From JAPLNB01 sp964451955 (lineage in GTDB: Bacteria > Planctomycetota > Phycisphaerae > Tepidisphaerales > Tepidisphaeraceae), in assembly GCA_964451955.1 (NCBI GenBank), contig CAYVKG010000133.1, positions 1 to 10,142 on the forward strand: a stretch of DNA of 10,142 nt. The letters run 5' to 3'. How positions within the stretch are numbered: the stretch's first letter is position 1; each line of letters starts with the position of its first letter. Of this stretch, positions 7,167 through 10,142 are shown in pieces. The translations under genes and the position numbers were made by a program. The notes beneath the pieces are model-generated. The model saw only the letters and a program-made list of their open reading frames with translations, made no database searches and had not been told where the DNA came from.

Positions 7167-8105
7167 TCAGAATCGACGTTGAAGTCTTCGCCAGGCATGC
7201 CGTCCGCCGCCCGTGATCGTGCCAAACAGCAGCCCGGTCACGTGCGCGGCGTTTCCGACGGGCCCTACCATCCCGGTCATGCAGATGAACAACCACGCAA
7301 TCAGGATAATCACATTCTGTGGCGCAACGTGCATGCCTTCTTGCGGCGCGTAGCGACTCTTCATCCACACGTACCCAAATATCGCGTAAATGACGCCTGA
7401 CATTCCCGCGCCAAATGGCCCATCCCAGAGGCAACCCGCAACATTCGACAAGGCCCCGCCGACCAGAACAAGGCACAACAAGAACCACGTCCCTCGCTGG
7501 CGCTCGATGATTCCGCCAAGGTCGACCAGCCAGAACAAATTGAAGACAAGGTGTATGATGCCGTAATGCACAAAGACAGGAGTGATGGCTCGCCAGACCT
7601 GCCCCCGAGTGATCTCCGACAGGCCCGCCCAGGGGCCATGTTGCCCCGGAGCAAGGGAAGAAGCGGTCAGAAGATAACCCAGAGGCCCCTTGATCACCGC
7701 CACACCGTCAACCTCTTCAAAGTGGGGCGTATCAAGCCGGGTCATAGCGGCAACCAGAAGGCAGGTTGCCACGAGCACCATCGTCAGGGGAGTGAAACGG
7801 CCGCCGCGGCTGGTCCCCGCAGTGCGGACGTCAATGTAGTTGTGGGCTAAACGCGCCTGCCTTCGTTGGTTGCGAGCACGGATCGCCGACGCCTCCGATG
7901 CAGTCTGGCGGTACTTTGCCGAGTCCGGGCTGTGCATGAACGCCTCAAGCTCGGCTCGCGCCCGCTCGACATGATCGTCGTTCTCAACCCAGATCGCCCA
8001 CATTTCACCAGCCGGCTCGACAAGGTTGGCAATGCCGCTGGCGAGCAGATAGTCGCCAAAAGTAATGGCGGCCTCTTCGTGCGGTATTGAGCCGATCTGT
8101 CGCAT
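7167..8105 (-). CDS. Rhomboid family intramembrane serine protease, GlpG-like
   Basis: This 312-residue membrane protease cleaves transmembrane segments of substrate proteins. Residues 1-65 resemble the cytosolic N-terminal domain of E. coli GlpG (FGDYLLASGIANLV, then ERARAELEAFMHSPDSAKY). Six or so membrane helices follow from about residue 105. The catalytic pair is present: Ser236 in GMSGVIYAIFGY and His288 in NAAHVTGLLFG. The oxyanion/structural motif H-x4-H-x3-N is complete at His180, His185 and Asn189. A Gly/Pro-rich loop of about 40 residues (130-170) between TM1 and TM2 corresponds to the rhomboid L1 region. The start ATG 8105 has GGGTGG about 5 bases upstream. It is divergent from the zinc-ribbon gene at 8238 and may share the 132-bp control region. 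Physiological substrates cannot be read from sequence. Confidence 0.94.
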   Translation of the reverse strand: MRQIGSIPHEEAAITFGDYLLASGIANLVEPAGEMWAIWVENDDHVERARAELEAFMHSPDSAKYRQTASEASAIRARNQRRQARLAHNYIDVRTAGTSRGGRFTPLTMVLVATCLLVAAMTRLDTPHFEEVDGVAVIKGPLGYLLTASSLAPGQHGPWAGLSEITRGQVWRAITPVFVHYGIIHLVFNLFWLVDLGGIIERQRGTWFLLCLVLVGGALSNVAGCLWDGPFGAGMSGVIYAIFGYVWMKSRYAPQEGMHVAPQNVIILIAWLFICMTGMVGPVGNAAHVTGLLFGTITGGGRHAWRRLQRRF

Positions 8106-8157
8106 GAGTCCACCCTAAACCTACCAGCCCGGCAAATCAACCTCTCGCGATGCAGAG

Positions 8158-8178
8158 GTCAATGTTGACAGCATTGAC
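8158..8178. promoter_or_regulatory. Inverted repeat GTCAATG-N7-CATTGAC (candidate operator)
   Basis: A perfect 7-bp dyad with a 7-bp centre lies midway between the divergent rhomboid and zinc-ribbon genes. The centre contains TTGACA, the -35 box of the predicted rightward promoter, so a protein bound here would be placed to repress it. This is a position-based inference. Confidence 0.4.
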
Positions 8179-8194
8179 GGCGGGGCACGACAAT
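8165..8194 (+). promoter_or_regulatory. Predicted promoter of the zinc-ribbon gene
   Basis: A consensus TTGACA at 8165-8170 is followed, after an 18-bp spacer, by GACAAT at 8189-8194 (4 of 6 matches to the -10). Transcription would start near 8201, about 37 bp before the ATG. A Shine-Dalgarno-like CGGAGA lies just before the start codon. Confidence 0.4.
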
Positions 8195-8237
8195 CGGGTC
8201 AGATCCACGTGGGCGATCCTTTTCCGGACGGAGATCC

Positions 8238-8891
8238 ATGTCGATTGGCCTACAATGCCCGGCGTGTGGAAGACGCTATCGGGTTGCCGACGACCGGCAG
8301 GGCTCAAACATCACCTGCCAGTGCGGGCGATCGCTCCGCGTCGAGGGGATCCGATACGATGACAAAGTCTGCGCCGTCTGCGGCATCGATGTGTCCTCTT
8401 TGACACGCACTCGAGATCCCCAGGGACGTTACTACTGCCAGCCGTGCTGGGACGCCGCGCTGCGGGCGAAACGAATGGCGAATCTACCGACGCGGGATCC
8501 GGAAGTCGCGTGGATGACCCGCCAGCTATCGCGAATGCGATTCCAACATGTCATTCGCCCCCTGATTGTGCTGTCTACTCTCGTCGCGATGGGTCTCACC
8601 TGGGTCTATCCTACCCTGGGGCAGATCCTGGGGGCATCGCTCCTGATTGTTGGCGGCACAATGCTCGCGATCTGCACCGTCTGGCTGTTCGTCATCCCGT
8701 TTCGCGATGGATTGAAGGTGGGATTGGTCTGTATTGTCAGCCGCAGGGGACGCGCGGACTGGGCACGACGAAATCCGGAATTCAACCTGCGGCGTCCAGC
8801 ATCGCTTGTGCTTTGTGGGTTGTGGATTGCCACGCTGTCGGCAGCGTTCTTTTCGCTCTGGGCCGCCGCATCGCACCATCGCGGGCACTAA
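8238..8891 (+). CDS. Double zinc-ribbon membrane protein, function unknown
   Basis: This 217-residue protein has two Cys4 modules at the N-terminus. The first is C7-x2-C10 with C27-x1-C29, resembling the planctomycetal CPxCGxxxxVxDxxxGxxxxCxCG ribbon. The second is C45-x2-C48 with C67-x2-C70 (VCAVCGIDVSSL ... YYCQPCW). A cytosolic linker (about 75-104) leads to three predicted membrane helices at about 105-124, 128-153 and 188-210, with a basic loop between the last two (SRRGRADWARRNPEF). The cysteines suggest zinc binding, and the arrangement fits a membrane-anchored adaptor. I know no function. The ATG is preceded by CGGAGATCC. It is divergent from the rhomboid gene and convergent with infC. 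The CxC spacing of the first ribbon is shorter than the usual CxxC. Confidence 0.83.
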   Translation: MSIGLQCPACGRRYRVADDRQGSNITCQCGRSLRVEGIRYDDKVCAVCGIDVSSLTRTRDPQGRYYCQPCWDAALRAKRMANLPTRDPEVAWMTRQLSRMRFQHVIRPLIVLSTLVAMGLTWVYPTLGQILGASLLIVGGTMLAICTVWLFVIPFRDGLKVGLVCIVSRRGRADWARRNPEFNLRRPASLVLCGLWIATLSAAFFSLWAAASHHRGH

Positions 8892-9092
8892 GGTATCTGT
8901 CTTCGTGCAACCTCAAGGACACAGCAACCCAAGGCTCGATGACAAACCGCTGCCCCACCCATCGGCCTGCTCAGAACAGACCCCATGCGATTACCAGAGA
9001 ATCGACTGTCACGTTCGGGAAACCCGGCCGACAGAACCCAATCCTCCCCGTCGGGTCTGAGCCGATGTCGCCCTGCATTCCGGTGGCCTACC
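8892..9092. other. Convergent intergenic region between the zinc-ribbon gene and infC
   Basis: About 200 bp without a supportable gene. Only weak hairpins are seen: CGGG-AAA-CCCG, and a 7-bp stem with one bulge between CAGAACCC and GGGTCTG near 9033-9061. Neither has a T-tract, so no terminator is called. Confidence 0.5.
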
Positions 9093-9755
9093 TCAGGCAA
9101 TTGGGGCCGATGGCGCAGCTGCCGAAGTCGGCGCTGCCGGTCCTGAGGTTGCCACATCCACCGGCTTGGCGACAGTTACGGGCCGAGGTGTCTGGCCGAC
9201 CGCAGTCGAGCTTGCGGAACTTGCCGATTTGGCGCTGCCGGCTTTATGATCCGGCTGAAGGACCAAAGTCATCCGGCGACCTTCCAACTTCGTGTCTCGT
9301 TCCACCTTACTAAACAACTGCAGCTCTTCTTTGACGCGCTTGAACAATTCGCGACCAAGGTCCATGTGGGCCACCTCACGACCTCGAAACTGCAGTGTGA
9401 ACTGGACCTTGTTGCCTTCCCTCAGGAACTGCCGCGCGTGATTGATCTTGATCTGCAGATCGTGATCGCCGATCTTCACCGTCCGAAGTTTCAGCTCCTT
9501 CAGTTGCCCCGCTCGCGAGCTGGCGCGGCTGCGGTCTTCTTTCTTTTGCTGCTGGTAGCGCCATTTGCCGTAATCCATGATGCGGCACACCGGCGGCCTG
9601 GCAGCAGGGGCGACCTCGACCAAGTCCATTCCGGCTTCCCGGGCCATGCGCAGCGCATCTGCCGTCGAGACGACGCCTATCTGTTCTTCTTTTTCGTTGA
9701 TGAGCCGAATGGGTGAGATGCGGATCTGCTCGTTGTGGCGAAAGTTGGTAGAAAT
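9093..9755 (-). CDS. infC: Translation initiation factor IF-3, probable AUU start
   Basis: IF-3 binds the 30S subunit, prevents premature 50S joining and checks start codons and initiator tRNA. From the AUU the protein is 220 residues. The N-domain (about 6-75) has NEQIRISPIRLINEKEEQIGVVS, AREAGMDLVEVAP and the signature region CRIMDYGKWRYQQQKK. The C-domain (about 84-168) has LKELKLRTVKIGDHDLQIK, ARQFLREGNKVQFTLQFRGRE and GRRMTLVLQP. A 50-residue Ala/Ser/Pro-rich tail follows, longer than in E. coli IF-3. The frame has no ATG near the conserved N-terminus. ATT at 9755-9753, followed by STNFRHNEQIR, has AGGAG nine bases upstream, whereas the alternative TTG at 9773 sits upstream of that Shine-Dalgarno with no good site of its own. 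AUU matches the known autoregulated infC start. The usual downstream rpmI and rplT genes are absent. Confidence 0.93.
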   Translation of the reverse strand: MSTNFRHNEQIRISPIRLINEKEEQIGVVSTADALRMAREAGMDLVEVAPAARPPVCRIMDYGKWRYQQQKKEDRSRASSRAGQLKELKLRTVKIGDHDLQIKINHARQFLREGNKVQFTLQFRGREVAHMDLGRELFKRVKEELQLFSKVERDTKLEGRRMTLVLQPDHKAGSAKSASSASSTAVGQTPRPVTVAKPVDVATSGPAAPTSAAAPSAPIA

Positions 9756-9764
9756 GGCCGTCTT

Positions 9765-9769
9765 CTCCT
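9765..9769 (-). promoter_or_regulatory. Ribosome binding site AGGAG of infC, supporting the AUU start
   Basis: The minus strand reads AGGAG, then nine bases, then ATT. This site lies inside the reading frame if TTG 9773 were used, which argues that initiation occurs downstream at ATT 9755. Confidence 0.55.
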
Positions 9770-9791
9770 GCAAAACAACCTAAACCTCAAT

Positions 9792-9813
9792 CGTCCTCGC
9801 ATCGGCGAGGACG
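9792..9813 (-). promoter_or_regulatory. Leader hairpin upstream of infC
   Basis: CGTCCTCGC and GCGAGGACG form a perfect 9-bp stem with a 4-base loop (9801-9804), 36 bases upstream of the AUU. On the minus strand it is followed by a moderately T-rich run ending GGTTGTTTT. It could be an attenuator, an mRNA regulatory structure or a stabilising 5' hairpin. The structure is seen directly; the function is not. Confidence 0.5.
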
Positions 9814-9995
9814 CAACATGCACCTTATCAAAAAACACATTTGCCGGAAAACGCCTATAACCATACCGCCCCGCAGAGGCGCACGACCCATGAGGCCCAA
9901 TCTGCCCTGCGGCACAGACGCAGAAGCCCGCTCCGGCAATAGCTACATTATTCTGCCGCAGACGGCCGGTTCGTGCAAGCGAATTGTCAGGACAG
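9814..9995. other. Divergent intergenic region between infC and tRNA-Val
   Basis: Together with the flanking hairpin and promoter this forms the 272 bp between infC and tRNA-Val. It should hold the infC promoter on the minus strand, but I find no pair of boxes good enough to name. No gene is supported here; the short open frame at 9818-10021 (+) has no family resemblance. Confidence 0.4.
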
Positions 9996-10024
9996 TTGAT
10001 TTTGGCCCGCTGACTCCGTAGATT
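9996..10024 (+). promoter_or_regulatory. Predicted promoter of tRNA-Val
   Basis: TTGATT (9996-10001, 4 of 6) and TAGATT (10019-10024, 4 of 6) are separated by exactly 17 bp. Transcription would start near 10031, about 15 bp before the tRNA. Confidence 0.4.
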
Positions 10025-10045
10025 ACCCCGGTGTGCCGAGACAGC

Positions 10046-10119
10046 GGGCGATTAGTTCAGTTGGCTAGAACGCACGGATCACACCCGTGAGGTCACAGGT
10101 TCGAGTCCTGTATCGCCCA
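10046..10119 (+). tRNA. tRNA-Val (anticodon CAC)
   Basis: A complete cloverleaf can be drawn. The acceptor stem is GGGCGAT with ATCGCCC, the D stem GTTC with GAAC, the anticodon stem CACGG with CCGTG around the loop ATCACAC (anticodon CAC, reading GUG), and the T arm ACAGG-TTCGAGT-CCTGT. The discriminator is A and CCA is not encoded. Confidence 0.96.
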
Positions 10120-10142
10120 TAAGGTATTTGTTAGGGTTGTCG

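Noticed and set aside
9033..9061. Bulged stem between the convergent zinc-ribbon gene and infC as a bidirectional terminator
   Set aside because: There are only seven pairs with a bulge, and no T-run on either side.
8444..9313. A 289-residue plus-strand open frame spanning the zinc-ribbon gene and the end of infC
   Set aside because: It overlaps two real genes, has low-complexity composition and no family motif.

Overview
The window looks like chromosomal DNA of a GC-rich bacterium, most likely a planctomycete (Planctomycetota). The clues are an integrase-tail remnant with the AHYLQV...DF...AAQNPAQQ pattern that I associate with planctomycetal integrases, a GspE-N-terminus-like stand-alone protein, a zinc-ribbon membrane protein, and ribosome binding sites that are strong at some genes and absent at others. 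This assignment is from memory of protein families, not from a search.

Layout. Positions 1-197 (+) hold the decayed 3' end of an SMP-30/gluconolactonase-type gene. Positions 222-5461 (-) are a compact cluster read leftwards: a DUF58 protein, then an ABC importer made of an ATPase, a solute-binding protein and a fused two-domain permease. The importer resembles the ferric-iron/polyamine/thiamine/phosphonate class, and its substrate cannot be fixed from sequence. Positions 5462-5793 have no intact gene but carry the catalytic-tyrosine end of a tyrosine integrase, which runs antiparallel into tRNA-Arg(CCG) at 5794-5867 (-), the mark of an old integration at a tRNA 3' end. Next on the minus strand come a small unknown protein (5973-6392), a stand-alone MshEN/GspE-N-like protein (6521-6988) with a clear terminator, and a GlpG-type rhomboid protease with its cytosolic N-domain (7167-8105). 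Divergent from the rhomboid is a double zinc-ribbon membrane protein (8238-8891, +). Translation initiation factor IF-3 (infC) follows at 9093-9755 (-), probably starting at AUU. tRNA-Val(CAC) closes the window (10046-10119, +).

How the parts work together. The three transporter genes form one complete importer, with the permease start coupled to the binding-protein stop by an ATGA overlap. The DUF58 gene leads the same strand run 50 bp ahead of the ATPase, an uncommon partner. The rest is a set of individually promoted genes: two tRNAs with recognisable promoters, infC with a leader hairpin, and a divergent rhomboid/zinc-ribbon pair sharing a control region with a dyad over a consensus -35. 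I see no CRISPR array, intact insertion sequence, rRNA or clear new multi-gene system. The most interesting leads are the integrase remnant at tRNA-Arg, the AUU start and hairpin of infC, the solitary degenerate MshEN protein, and DUF58 without a MoxR partner.
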